Shown here piece after piece: positions 9,041-17,021 of a DNA stretch of 64,000 nt (the stretch's first letter is position 1; each line of letters opens with the position of its first letter). The stretch comes from an uncultured Flavobacteriaceae bacterium (lineage in GTDB: Bacteria; Bacteroidota; Bacteroidia; Flavobacteriales; Flavobacteriaceae): positions 496,001-560,000 of the forward strand of contig CANMSI010000002.1 of assembly GCA_947500575.1 (NCBI GenBank). The letters are read 5' to 3'. Position numbers and translations under genes: made by a program. The notes beneath the pieces are model-generated. The model was not told the DNA's origin. It did no database searches and worked only from the letters and a program-made list of their open reading frames with translations.

Positions 9041-10147
9041 CTAATCTAACTTGGGAGCAAAATACTTATCTAGACTTAAAGTAACGCCCGCCTGTATACT
9101 GTATACAATGTCATCATACCTAATATTCAAATAATCCCTTCCAAAATAGGCAGAGAGGAAATAGCCTACCGATCGATGGTTTTTTGGAGCTAACTCAAAA
9201 ATTCCCTTGATTCCAAAGCGATACTTTTTAGAGTCGTCTTCTAGATTAGGTCTAAAACTACTTAAGTTTCCTAAAATATATTCTAGTTCAGTGCGCATGT
9301 GATATTCAAATTTCTTTCCAAACCGCTCTGTTCTATAATCATACTTTGCTAATAGACGGTGTCTACCATAAGCCATTTCTTGTTCTTGGGAGAAGGCCAA
9401 TACAGTTTCTTCCGATCCAAAGTCATATCGATACCCCAAACTTGCCTGATGAAGTGACTTTAATGCTTTTTTATAGACCCCTTGGGTAAGTTCTAGGTAG
9501 ACGTAGTTGGTAGAGAAATCTCCGTCCAAATACGAATTTCTAAAATTCTCCGGGGCAGTTTCATCGGGTACATAAAAAAACCCGGGAGCTTGCCCATTGC
9601 TATAATGCAATACACGCACCATCATATTCAAAAACTTTGGATTGGTTACTTTGGATTCTATAAGCTCTCTCCCATCCTTCTTATTTCTATAGTTAGTTCG
9701 GTTATTTCGCAAGTTCATATTCCAACTAAATCCAACTCTATTGCTACCTGGTGTTAAAGGCTTGGAATCATCTAAAGTCATTCTAAATGTGCCATTATAA
9801 TCGAACGTAATTCTATTTCGCTTTCTCCAATCAGAACCCACAGCACGTCCAAAAAACAACGGAAATTTCAGATCCAAATTTGCTTCAATGAGATAGAAAT
9901 CACTATTCACCCCTTCACCCTGTCTTAAGGGAATTCTTCGTTCTTTTATGGAAGATACAAAGGGAGCAATGCCCACATAAGAACTTTCGGCATTTGCTAC
10001 CCAAGCTCTTTGAATTAGATAGTAAATTGTTTTCTTATGAGGTATCTCCAAGGTGTCTCCACTTACCTTAGGTAATCTATTATAGTCCTCCTGCCCCATT
10101 AAAGAAAAAGTCAAAAGCAGCAAAAAAACGAATATACATTGCTTCAT
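9041..10147 (-). CDS. outer-membrane phospholipase A
   Basis: The 368-residue protein has a signal peptide (MKQC...LMGQE, cleavage near residue 19). It has the OMPLA active-site motif HYSNGQ with the His181/Ser183 dyad, matching HQSNG of E. coli PldA. A downstream Asn in STNYVYLEL is a candidate third residue. Alternating hydrophobic strands ending in an aromatic/charged C-terminus fit a 12-stranded outer-membrane barrel. It would hydrolyse acyl chains of phospholipids that reach the outer leaflet, calcium-dependent in known members. It stands alone between two unrelated minus-strand genes. The length is typical of Bacteroidota members, somewhat longer than the E. coli enzyme. Confidence 0.85.
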   Translation of the reverse strand: MKQCIFVFLLLLTFSLMGQEDYNRLPKVSGDTLEIPHKKTIYYLIQRAWVANAESSYVGIAPFVSSIKERRIPLRQGEGVNSDFYLIEANLDLKFPLFFGRAVGSDWRKRNRITFDYNGTFRMTLDDSKPLTPGSNRVGFSWNMNLRNNRTNYRNKKDGRELIESKVTNPKFLNMMVRVLHYSNGQAPGFFYVPDETAPENFRNSYLDGDFSTNYVYLELTQGVYKKALKSLHQASLGYRYDFGSEETVLAFSQEQEMAYGRHRLLAKYDYRTERFGKKFEYHMRTELEYILGNLSSFRPNLEDDSKKYRFGIKGIFELAPKNHRSVGYFLSAYFGRDYLNIRYDDIVYSIQAGVTLSLDKYFAPKLD

Positions 10148-10297
10148 ATTGCTATGATTAAAACGGAAATAAACGTATTTGTTTAGCCCGCTAAAGTAGT
10201 GGGTTTTATCTCCATATTAAATACCCAATTGAAGGTATTTTATTACAAAATAAGAAACATGTGTATAAAAAACTATGATTACTGCTAAAAAGAAAAA

Positions 10298-10319
10298 GGA
10301 TATACCCAAAAGCATATCC
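10298..10319 (-). terminator. probable intrinsic terminator
   Basis: GGATAT and ATATCC form a short stem followed on the minus strand by a T-rich tract, just after the stop of the gene ending at 10347. The stem is only 6 bp, so the support is modest. Confidence 0.4.
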
Positions 10320-10346
10320 CTTCCATTTTATTTAGTAAGATCTCTA

Positions 10347-11081
10347 TTACTTGGATAAGGCTCCGTTATAATCCTGTACCATTTTTAAAAAAGCCGTTTC
10401 ATACTTAGTATTAACCAACTTGCCTTCTTTACGATCCTCTGTAAACTGGTCCCTCAATCCATAATGGTTATTGGCATAGTTCTCCTTCACACGTTCATTA
10501 TCTCCAATAAGTCTTAATAGATTAAGAAAAGCAACATTCTTAGGGTTCTTGGTATCCTTTTGTACTAAAAGTTGAAAATTATCTTTTATATAATCTATCA
10601 ATAAATCATCTCCATCCATTTTACTATCCATAATGACATTTGATAGCTCATAAGACATCTTTCCAGATGTTTTGCTATACATCTTGTACATTGCAATCTT
10701 TCCATCCACCAATTGCTCTAGACAGATTTTTTTGGGGAGCATCCCAATTGTTTTCTTTGAAAGATCTACATAGGTGACCGTTTTGAAAGTGGTACCATTG
10801 TCTAGGGTAAAACCGTCTATATCTTTTGGCTTTAATTTTATCTTTTTCTTCTTCTTTATTTTTCCTTTCTTTTGAAACTTAGCGTAAGATCCGGGAGTAA
10901 TATAGGTGATTGAAGATTGAAAGCGTTGAGGATATCTAAAATCAATCAAGATATAGGCCTCTACTGTTTTGCCTTTATTTAAAGTAATTGTTCCTTTTTT
11001 AAATTCATTCTGTGCTTGGGCTGTAAATGAAAAAAGAGCGAACAGTAGTACACTGCAGCATATCATTTTAAATTTATTCAT
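10347..11081 (-). CDS. secreted hypothetical protein
   Basis: The 244-residue protein has a clear Sec signal peptide (MNKFKMICC...FTAQA, cleavage near residue 23). The mature part begins with a small beta-rich region (KKGTITLNKGKTVEAYILIDF) and a strikingly lysine-rich stretch near residues 72-83 (KKGKIKKKKKIKLK). It ends in a helical half. I do not recognise a family with certainty. Comparable proteins in flavobacteria are annotated only as hypothetical. It has its own likely terminator and is not closely spaced with its neighbours. A periplasmic or surface location is expected. Confidence 0.7.
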   Translation of the reverse strand: MNKFKMICCSVLLFALFSFTAQAQNEFKKGTITLNKGKTVEAYILIDFRYPQRFQSSITYITPGSYAKFQKKGKIKKKKKIKLKPKDIDGFTLDNGTTFKTVTYVDLSKKTIGMLPKKICLEQLVDGKIAMYKMYSKTSGKMSYELSNVIMDSKMDGDDLLIDYIKDNFQLLVQKDTKNPKNVAFLNLLRLIGDNERVKENYANNHYGLRDQFTEDRKEGKLVNTKYETAFLKMVQDYNGALSK

Positions 11082-11204
11082 AACTGGTTGATATTTAGGT
11101 TTGTATAAGAGTACTAACTAAACGCAGTATATTCATAAATATTATAAAGTGAAGATTTTCAGCACATTAGACAGTTCATATTTTTACCTAAGGCTTCCGT
11201 TTTT

Positions 11205-12806
11205 TTATTCGTTTTCATAACAACTATATAGCCATTTTTTTAAACGCCCATCGATATTTTCTTGGGCATCAATCCGTTGCCAGTAATTATCTCCTGCAAC
11301 TAGCGGTTCATCCAAATCAATACGGTTAAGCATAGGGAGGTCTGCCATTAACTGCGGACCTACTTCATCATCTAGGCGCAGCACATCTTCATCACTATAA
11401 AATTCATTATCCAGTTCAATACAAAAATCAGGAGTTGGGTCTTTCCCAAATACCATGAGTTCTGTTTGCTCTTGCTTCATTTTTTTTATAAAAGCAGCTA
11501 AATCACTCATAATTTCTTTCAGGCTAGTCCAGGCTTCCGCAAAACCTATATGGTTGATCTCTGAAGTGGGTGTTTGTAAATAAAAGCATTTTTCTTCTCC
11601 CGCTAACTGCATGTGTTCTAAAGCAGGCAGGTTTTTCGCATGTAAAAACTCCATGATACTTCTAGAACCATAACGGCCTACTCCACCTACCATTACCAGT
11701 ACTACATCTTTCTCTACGGATTGGATTAAATTTTTATAGGGATCTTCATTCCCATTTTGCACAACTACAATATCTGCAAGTTTCCCTTTTTCTAGGCTTC
11801 CCAAATGTGCTCCCCATCCAGCAACTTTCGCGGCATCAATGGTAACAGCCTTAATCAGTTCATAATCGGAAAATGGATTCCCTTGATTTTTATTACAGAA
11901 GGCAGCTACTTTAAGTTCTTGCAACAAGTTTTTACTTCCTGTAGGTGTCCAATCGCAACCAATACTAAACCTAATTCCAGATGCTTTCAACATATTTAAA
12001 TCTAGGGTCTTCCCATATAATAGTTGATTGCTAAAAGGTGACCAGACTATTTTTGCACCTTTCTCTGCAAGCTTAGCAATATCATCTGGTTGGAGTCCTA
12101 GTGAATGTATTCCAACCAACTTGTCCGTTATTAAATTATGCGTTTCCAAATTCAAAAAATGTTGGCGCGAGGGTTGATCCGTACCTTCTGAAAGGTGGTA
12201 AAAATAAGCTCCTTGCCCCTTCTTAGTAAGCGCTTTTCTAAAAAGTTCGATCTGTTCTTCAGCGCTACCGTCTTCTAACTTAAGATTTGGAATTCTAGTT
12301 CCAGCAGGGGGTAATTTTGAATCCATTGGCTCTTCTACATTGCGCATAGCACCTACAAAGATTTTACTCCCACCATTCACCCTTGTTCGCATTCCTTGGC
12401 CCGTTGTGGTTCCTCCTATCAGCGCTTTTGCTTCTACAAAGCGCACTAGTGCTTTGGAAGAAGAACTATATTTTGCCAGTACATGGCGAATGGGCTTAGT
12501 AACACTTGCTCTATATTCAGGATGTTTAGGCCATTGGGAACGATTGCTATATTTTTCTGGTACCACCCAAAGTGGCAAAACATTGTAAACAAAATGATTG
12601 TGTAAGTCTAGCATCCCAGGATATATCGTACCCTGTATATCAATTCTTAAGTATTGCTCATATTTTGAGGGAATCTCAGCTTCTAATGGAAAAACACCTT
12701 CAATATGTCCATTATTGATAACCAAAAACCCATTGTTGAACACTTCTTTCTTTGCATTCATGGTAACAATACGCCCCTGAAGAATGCAGCTTTCAGTTAT
12801 TTTCAT
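11205..12806 (-). CDS. amidohydrolase family protein
   Basis: This is a cytosolic member of the amidohydrolase/TIM-barrel superfamily. Beta-strand 1 carries LDLHNHFVYN (the HxH metal pair), then a Thr-rich GGTTTGQGMRT loop, His in YFYHLSEG and VGIHSLGL, and Asp in SIGCDWTPTG. It also has the composite N-terminal domain (GRIVTMNAKKEVFNNG). I start it at the ATG at 12806, whose product begins MKITESC. Twenty-seven further residues are open upstream but look non-domain. Related enzymes deaminate or hydrolyse cyclic amidines and dipeptides (for example chlorohydrolase/imidazolonepropionase-type). The last 150 residues are atypical and may form an extra C-terminal domain. The substrate is undetermined. 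Confidence 0.82.
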   Translation of the reverse strand: MKITESCILQGRIVTMNAKKEVFNNGFLVINNGHIEGVFPLEAEIPSKYEQYLRIDIQGTIYPGMLDLHNHFVYNVLPLWVVPEKYSNRSQWPKHPEYRASVTKPIRHVLAKYSSSSKALVRFVEAKALIGGTTTGQGMRTRVNGGSKIFVGAMRNVEEPMDSKLPPAGTRIPNLKLEDGSAEEQIELFRKALTKKGQGAYFYHLSEGTDQPSRQHFLNLETHNLITDKLVGIHSLGLQPDDIAKLAEKGAKIVWSPFSNQLLYGKTLDLNMLKASGIRFSIGCDWTPTGSKNLLQELKVAAFCNKNQGNPFSDYELIKAVTIDAAKVAGWGAHLGSLEKGKLADIVVVQNGNEDPYKNLIQSVEKDVVLVMVGGVGRYGSRSIMEFLHAKNLPALEHMQLAGEEKCFYLQTPTSEINHIGFAEAWTSLKEIMSDLAAFIKKMKQEQTELMVFGKDPTPDFCIELDNEFYSDEDVLRLDDEVGPQLMADLPMLNRIDLDEPLVAGDNYWQRIDAQENIDGRLKKWLYSCYENE

Positions 12807-13011
12807 TGTACAGATGGTTTGTCGGAGGGAGCATTTAAAGATCCACAGCAGAATTTTAATCATACTTCTTTTCTGCGGAATCCACATTAAAAATACAATA
12901 TATTTCTAAATGAAGTTCGGCATATCACTAAAGATTGGAGAATACCAGGGTAATTAAAATATCTTCTAATAGCTTATAAATATGTATCTTAGAAAGGTAA
13001 AAAACAACCTT

Positions 13012-13419
13012 ATGAAAAGGATAAGCCTGTTGCTGTTAATACTACTAAGTTCTTATACTGTCTATGGACAGCAGGAGTGGGAGTTAAAAGGGAATGAAGG
13101 AAGCATGCGATTGGATTATGTTGATAAAGGGAAACGAATTATTATTGAAGCTTCAGGAAAGGTTGTCTTAGGTTCTTTTGCCGGCAGTACCTCTCCCAAA
13201 GGAATTGGTGGTTTTGCAAAATACAATATGGTTAGAGGCGCAAAACACGGTGCATTGCTTTGCAGAGTTGGCCCCGATGGCGATTGGTTTGTTGTGAATA
13301 CTAAAATTGATTTTATTGCAGAAAAGGAAGGGTATATTCGGTTAATGATCAATGATGCAGAATTTAGCAACAACCGAGGTTCTTTCAAGGGTACAGTGCA
13401 GGTGATGAATCGCAATTAA
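13012..13419 (+). CDS. secreted LecA/PA-IL-like beta-sandwich protein
   Basis: I begin at the ATG at 13012, which gives a strong signal peptide (MKRISLLLL...TVYGQ). An ATG 30 bp upstream would place charged residues before it. The mature 115 residues have the pattern of PA-IL/LecA-like galactose-binding domains: a glycine-rich early part, then GALLCRVG, a central FVV..KIDFIAEKEGYIRLMINDAEFSNN and GSFKGTVQV. In the lectin, the ND/N residues of the late loop contribute to Ca2+ and sugar binding. It lies 12 bp before a GDPD gene and is likely cotranscribed with it. Ligand binding is inference. Confidence 0.7.
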   Translation: MKRISLLLLILLSSYTVYGQQEWELKGNEGSMRLDYVDKGKRIIIEASGKVVLGSFAGSTSPKGIGGFAKYNMVRGAKHGALLCRVGPDGDWFVVNTKIDFIAEKEGYIRLMINDAEFSNNRGSFKGTVQVMNRN

Positions 13420-13431
13420 ATAACTTTCCGT

Positions 13432-14316
13432 TTGAGACGTTTTTCTTATCATTCTTTTTTAAAAATATATTTTTCCTTATTAGGTGTTGTGCTCCTTATT
13501 TTAGTGTATCCTTTTATACGATATACCCTCTCGGATCCTTCAAATGAAATAGCTGTTTCTTCCGTAAAAATTGTTGGACATCGAGGTGCCGCTGGTCATG
13601 CGCCCGAGAACACCTTGAGCTCTTTTCAAAAAGGGCTCGATTTAAAAGTAGATATCATAGAATTGGATATTCATTTAAGTGCAGATGATGAACTTATTGT
13701 AATTCATGATGCCACTGTTGATAGAACAACCAATGGAACAGGTGCAATTGAAGATTTAAACATGTCTGAAATTAACCAATTAGATGCAGGTACTTGGTTT
13801 GGAGCTGATTTTAAGGGGGAAAAAGTACCAACTTTAAGAGATGTCCTAGAATTAGTAGGTGATCAATGTCCGCTCTTGATAGAAATAAAATGGCCATCCA
13901 AAGGGATTTATAAGGGGATAACTCAACAACTTATTACGCTTATCGCTGAGTACAACATTCAAGAAAGCGTGATTATACAATCCTTTGAAAAACAATATCT
14001 TCAGGAGATTCATACACTTAATCCAAAAATTCAATGCCATCAATTGGTACTCGCCACTTCCGATATTCTGCCCATTTATATGGATCGAAGTATTCACTTT
14101 TCATATTTTGAGCCGCTACAAGATATCTCATCTGTAAACATATGGCAATACTATCTTCACTCTGAAACTATAACTAATCAGCGAATAAAAGGAATCCGTT
14201 CAGGAGCCTTCACTTTAAATAATTCGGATGATATTCGAAAAGCGGTTTCTTGGGGTCTGGAATATGTAATAACGGACTACCCTAATAGAGCGCGCGAAGC
14301 ACTTTCTAAAAAATAA
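13432..14316 (+). CDS. glycerophosphodiester phosphodiesterase, membrane-anchored
   Basis: The 294-residue protein has an N-terminal hydrophobic segment (about residues 10-28) followed by the GDPD TIM barrel: VGHRGAAGHAPENT (catalytic HR), IIELDIHLS (Glu/Asp metal ligands), VIHD (catalytic His), LLIEIK, and YVITDYPN at the end. It should hydrolyse glycerophosphodiesters to glycerol-3-phosphate and an alcohol in the periplasm, recovering phosphate and lipid head groups. The only plausible start is a TTG at 13432, since no ATG or GTG precedes the conserved barrel. It is 12 bp downstream of the LecA-like gene. Confidence 0.88.
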   Translation: MRRFSYHSFLKIYFSLLGVVLLILVYPFIRYTLSDPSNEIAVSSVKIVGHRGAAGHAPENTLSSFQKGLDLKVDIIELDIHLSADDELIVIHDATVDRTTNGTGAIEDLNMSEINQLDAGTWFGADFKGEKVPTLRDVLELVGDQCPLLIEIKWPSKGIYKGITQQLITLIAEYNIQESVIIQSFEKQYLQEIHTLNPKIQCHQLVLATSDILPIYMDRSIHFSYFEPLQDISSVNIWQYYLHSETITNQRIKGIRSGAFTLNNSDDIRKAVSWGLEYVITDYPNRAREALSKK

Positions 14317-14337
14317 TATAAAGTATAGGGTTCACTT

Positions 14338-14673
14338 TTATGACCTAAGTCCTGTCATATAATCAGCTATTCCTTTTTCCAATTTCTTAAATTCGATTAG
14401 TTGATTGCGCACCCGATCTACATAATTTTCCAAATAGTATTTTTTGCCTTGTAAGGCTAACATTATTTCGGAATTATTACGCAACAAATGCTCTATTCGA
14501 TGTCTTAAACTTTCCATATGTTCAAATAAACTATAGGTATTTGGTTCGCATACGTATGAGTTTAGTTTACTTTTCAATTGAAGTAAATCCCGATTATTTC
14601 GCTCTAATCTAAGTAAAGAAGTATTTGTGTCCTTATGCTTAATGAGAATGTGCTCCTTCCTTTTTATGTTCAT
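14338..14673 (-). CDS. small coiled-coil hypothetical protein
   Basis: The 111-residue protein is cytosolic and almost entirely helical. Charged heptad-like repeats (LLRLERNNRDLLQLKSKLN, later LRHRIEHLLRNN and VRNQLIEFKKLE) suggest a coiled coil. No catalytic or metal motif is seen, and I do not recognise the family. It converges with the GDPD gene (21 bp) and diverges from the hibernation-factor gene. Coding status is supported by composition and helical periodicity only. Confidence 0.6.
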   Translation of the reverse strand: MNIKRKEHILIKHKDTNTSLLRLERNNRDLLQLKSKLNSYVCEPNTYSLFEHMESLRHRIEHLLRNNSEIMLALQGKKYYLENYVDRVRNQLIEFKKLEKGIADYMTGLRS

Positions 14674-14863
14674 ATCTATAGATTTTAGGTAATCATAACA
14701 TAGGGCTTCCTTAAGTTACAAATAAATAAATAGCAAAAAAAATACTAAGCTCCTACAAATCAGACTTTAACATTTTTATGCGATTGCGAATTCCTGATCT
14801 TTAGGCTGAAAAAATTTGCTTTTTACCCCTATCATTCTTAATTTGAAGGAAAATTCGTATGAC

Positions 14864-15166
14864 ATGAATATCAACTTTGAATATGATGGTGTTAAAGCCA
14901 GTAACAGGTTAGAGATCATGGCGGCAAAAAAGCTTAATAAGCTTGAAGACAAGTACGATTTTATTATTCGCTCCGATGTTTTTTTTAAAACAGAAAACAC
15001 TTCTTCTCCAGAAACTGGAATGATCTGTAACATACGAGTTAGTGTTCCAGGACCTCGTTTGTTCGCAGAAGCTAGTTGTGCAAACTTCGAAACAGCTATT
15101 GCCACTTCAATAGAAGATATTGAAAGACAGCTCCGAAAACGAAAAGAGAAAATGCGAGCTTATTGA
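14864..15166 (+). CDS. hpf: ribosome hibernation-promoting factor (HPF/YfiA family), short form
   Basis: The 100-residue protein starting MNINFEYDGVKASN has the S30AE/HPF beta-alpha-beta-beta-beta-alpha fold pattern: the first strand, then the helix LEIMAAKKLNKLEDKY, strands around DVFFKT and CNIRVSVPG, and the final helix ETAIATSIEDIERQLRKRK. It lacks the long-form C-terminal dimerisation domain. It should bind the 30S decoding centre in stationary phase or stress. I chose the ATG at 14864, preceded by GAAGGAAA at a suitable distance, over an in-frame upstream ATG that adds unrelated residues. A strong bidirectional terminator follows. Confidence 0.88.
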   Translation: MNINFEYDGVKASNRLEIMAAKKLNKLEDKYDFIIRSDVFFKTENTSSPETGMICNIRVSVPGPRLFAEASCANFETAIATSIEDIERQLRKRKEKMRAY

Positions 15167-15197
15167 GTAAAACGATAGTTTTTCGTCCCGCCCCACA

Positions 15198-15238
15198 AAA
15201 AACCCGCTAACACATTATTTATGTACTAGCGGGTTTTT
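15198..15238. terminator. bidirectional intrinsic terminator
   Basis: AAAAACCCGCTA and TAGCGGGTTTTT form a perfect 12-bp stem around a 17-nt loop, with A and T tracts on both sides. It lies between the convergent hibernation-factor gene and the gene ending at 15261, so it can serve both. Confidence 0.85.
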
Positions 15239-15260
15239 ATTAAATCGTATGCAGTAATTA

Positions 15261-15650
15261 CTAGTAGTCCTCTTCTTCTTCAAATTTGGTATCTACGATG
15301 GCTTTATTAAGCTGATCTGATAACGGGTTTCTATAAAGGGCTTGTAATAGTTTCCGTCTTTTGCGTTCCGAGATACTCATGGTATCTATGATACTACGCT
15401 TGCGCTTAATTTCTGCAAGTCGTTCCTTTTTGAGTCGAAGTCGTTCATCAGCAGGCACTACCATACCAGACTCATAGCGTTCCAGAATGGTATGCTTTTT
15501 AACTCTAACTTCTTTCTTTTTAGTTTCTTGTATAACCGGTGTTTCCTTTTTGGTTTCTTTCACAGGTGCTTCTTGAGCCATCCCATTTGTTAGACCAAAA
15601 ACAGTCAATACAAGGCATAGGGCAAATACCTTAGATTTTTTCATTTTCAT
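15261..15650 (-). CDS. small secreted basic/charged hypothetical protein
   Basis: The product of about 129 residues has a signal peptide (MKMKKSKVFALC...TNGMAQE). Its mature part is very rich in Lys, Arg and Glu (KETKKETPVIQETKKKE, then LRLKKERLAEIKRKRS and RKRRKLLQALYRN) and probably helical. It resembles no family I can name with certainty. I start at the ATG at 15650 because it places the signal peptide at the N-terminus, and another ATG lies two codons later. A terminator follows immediately. Periplasmic or envelope location is expected from the signal peptide. Confidence 0.65.
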   Translation of the reverse strand: MKMKKSKVFALCLVLTVFGLTNGMAQEAPVKETKKETPVIQETKKKEVRVKKHTILERYESGMVVPADERLRLKKERLAEIKRKRSIIDTMSISERKRRKLLQALYRNPLSDQLNKAIVDTKFEEEEDY

Positions 15651-15753
15651 AATATAATAGTCTCTTTGCAAAGTAAGGAATTTTATTTAAATTAATTGGC
15701 TCATTATTAGGTTTTTAAAGGTAAACACAACGATTATTTAGTACATTTTATCG

Positions 15754-15761
15754 TATTTTTG
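15754..15761 (+). promoter_or_regulatory. -7 promoter element for yceI
   Basis: TATTTTTG matches the TAnnTTTG consensus and lies 32 bp upstream of the YceI ATG. The -33 region is A/T-rich without a clear TTG. Confidence 0.4.
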
Positions 15762-15793
15762 TGATCTTGTAAGTGAAAACCTATTAGTACGCT

Positions 15794-16303
15794 ATGAAAA
15801 AAATAATCACCATTCTCCTTGTTTTCTTTTCTATAACGCTATCAGTGGCTCAGCATACCTCTACCATTTCATCTGCCAAAGTTTCATTTGTCTTTGTAGA
15901 CAAAGATGTAGATGGCACCCTTAGCGGGTTTGAATCCAATGGCAATATTGATCTAGAAAATATTCAAAATTCATCCTTTGAAGGCTCTGTTGCTGTGGAA
16001 ACTTTAAAGACGGGAAATTTTCTACGAGATTGGAGTCTTAAAGGGGGTAAATATTTTGATGCAAAAGAATATCCTAGCATTACTTTTGAAGGCACATCTA
16101 TTGAGAAGAAAGACGGAGTAATTACTGTAAAGGGTAACCTAACTTTAAAAGATGTTACGGAAGTAGTGGTATTTAAGTTCAAACAAAACGGAAAACAATT
16201 GAAAGGCACTGCCAGTATCAATGCATATGATTATGGAATTGCCGTAAAGAAGAAACGAGAAGAGAACAGAGTTGCTATTCAGATAGAATTAAACTTTAAT
16301 TAA
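15794..16303 (+). CDS. YceI family protein
   Basis: The 169-residue protein has a signal peptide (MKKIITILL...LSVAQ) and the YceI lipocalin-like barrel. Diagnostic segments are LRDWSLKGGKYFDAKEYPSITFEG (family form LRxxHL..eFFDaekyPtitF) and VKGNLTLKDVTEVVVF (family form GdLTlkGvtkpV). YceI proteins bind polyprenoid or other isoprenoid-chain lipids, and are periplasmic. It has its own -7 element. It converges with the polyketide operon, leaving only 21 bp. A link to that lipid pathway is possible but unsupported beyond proximity. Confidence 0.88.
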   Translation: MKKIITILLVFFSITLSVAQHTSTISSAKVSFVFVDKDVDGTLSGFESNGNIDLENIQNSSFEGSVAVETLKTGNFLRDWSLKGGKYFDAKEYPSITFEGTSIEKKDGVITVKGNLTLKDVTEVVVFKFKQNGKQLKGTASINAYDYGIAVKKKREENRVAIQIELNFN

Positions 16304-16324
16304 CTTCATATCCCTTAGATGCAT

Positions 16325-16756
16325 TTAAGGCTCTTTCTTAAAAATTGCCTTATACAATGCACCAACCCCCCAATTTCCAAGCGGAAAATAAAGTGCAAAA
16401 AACAAAGCCATTCCTAGGCTAAAGTTTCTAATATTGAAAAATTGATCTAGCAAATTATTCGGATATGCATAGGAGGTTTGAAGTGCATATCCGCCAAACT
16501 CCAAAAGTCCCATCGCCACCAACCCATAGGCGTATTGCGCATGGAAGGGCAATTTTCGAACTAATAAAGAAATGGGAACCATATAAAAAATGTAACAGGT
16601 AATCACCTGCCACCAATAGGTGAATTTTGCGATTTCTACTTGTGCACCAAACCAATCCATCCCCATTCCCCACATAAAATATACGATGCAGTAGATGGCA
16701 ATTAGTCTTCTATCTACTTGGAGTTTGGTTTTAGCCCAATCTAAAAATTCTGTCAT
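16325..16756 (-). CDS. small membrane protein, last gene of the type III PKS operon
   Basis: The 143-residue protein has about four hydrophobic helices (near residues 18-38, 48-66, 75-92 and 112-132) and no recognised catalytic motif. Its start shares one base with the stop of the ACP gene, so translation is coupled to it. Being the eighth and last gene of the lipid-polyketide operon, it could be a membrane anchor, an exporter of the product or an uncharacterised membrane-bound tailoring enzyme. All of these are inference. It is intact and has a composition like its neighbours. Confidence 0.75.
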   Translation of the reverse strand: MTEFLDWAKTKLQVDRRLIAIYCIVYFMWGMGMDWFGAQVEIAKFTYWWQVITCYIFYMVPISLLVRKLPFHAQYAYGLVAMGLLEFGGYALQTSYAYPNNLLDQFFNIRNFSLGMALFFALYFPLGNWGVGALYKAIFKKEP

Positions 16757-17007
16757 TACTTTTCTGCCAGTTTTTTATCAATAATCTGTAATGCATCCTT
16801 TACCGTTTCCATTTGGTCCATATCATCGTTCTCTAGCATTATGTCAAAAGCATCTTCCACGTCCAAAACGATATCTACTAGGTTAGCAGAATTAATATTC
16901 AATTCATTGATAAAATGACTCTCTGCAGTAATTGCATCTAGTTTTACATCTTCGGGTAGGTATATTCCAATAATTTCTTTTAATTTTTTATATCGTTCTT
17001 CTTCCAT
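16756..17007 (-). CDS. acyl carrier protein of the type III PKS operon
   Basis: The 83-residue acidic helical protein is an ACP. The phosphopantetheine-bearing serine is Ser40 in NINSANLVDIV, standing in for the usual DSL motif, followed by VEDAFDI, the helix-II recognition sequence. It should carry the growing acyl chain as a thioester after modification by a phosphopantetheinyl transferase located elsewhere. It lies 14 bp after the ketosynthase gene and overlaps the membrane-protein gene by one base. The non-canonical NSAN context and operon placement suggest a dedicated ACP rather than the housekeeping AcpP. Confidence 0.88.
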   Translation of the reverse strand: MEEERYKKLKEIIGIYLPEDVKLDAITAESHFINELNINSANLVDIVLDVEDAFDIMLENDDMDQMETVKDALQIIDKKLAEK

Positions 17008-17021
17008 AGTAACTTTTAAAA

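Noticed and set aside
14776..15105. Minus-strand open frame over the hibernation-factor gene
   Set aside because: Antisense to a clear HPF domain with its own start, so not a separate gene.
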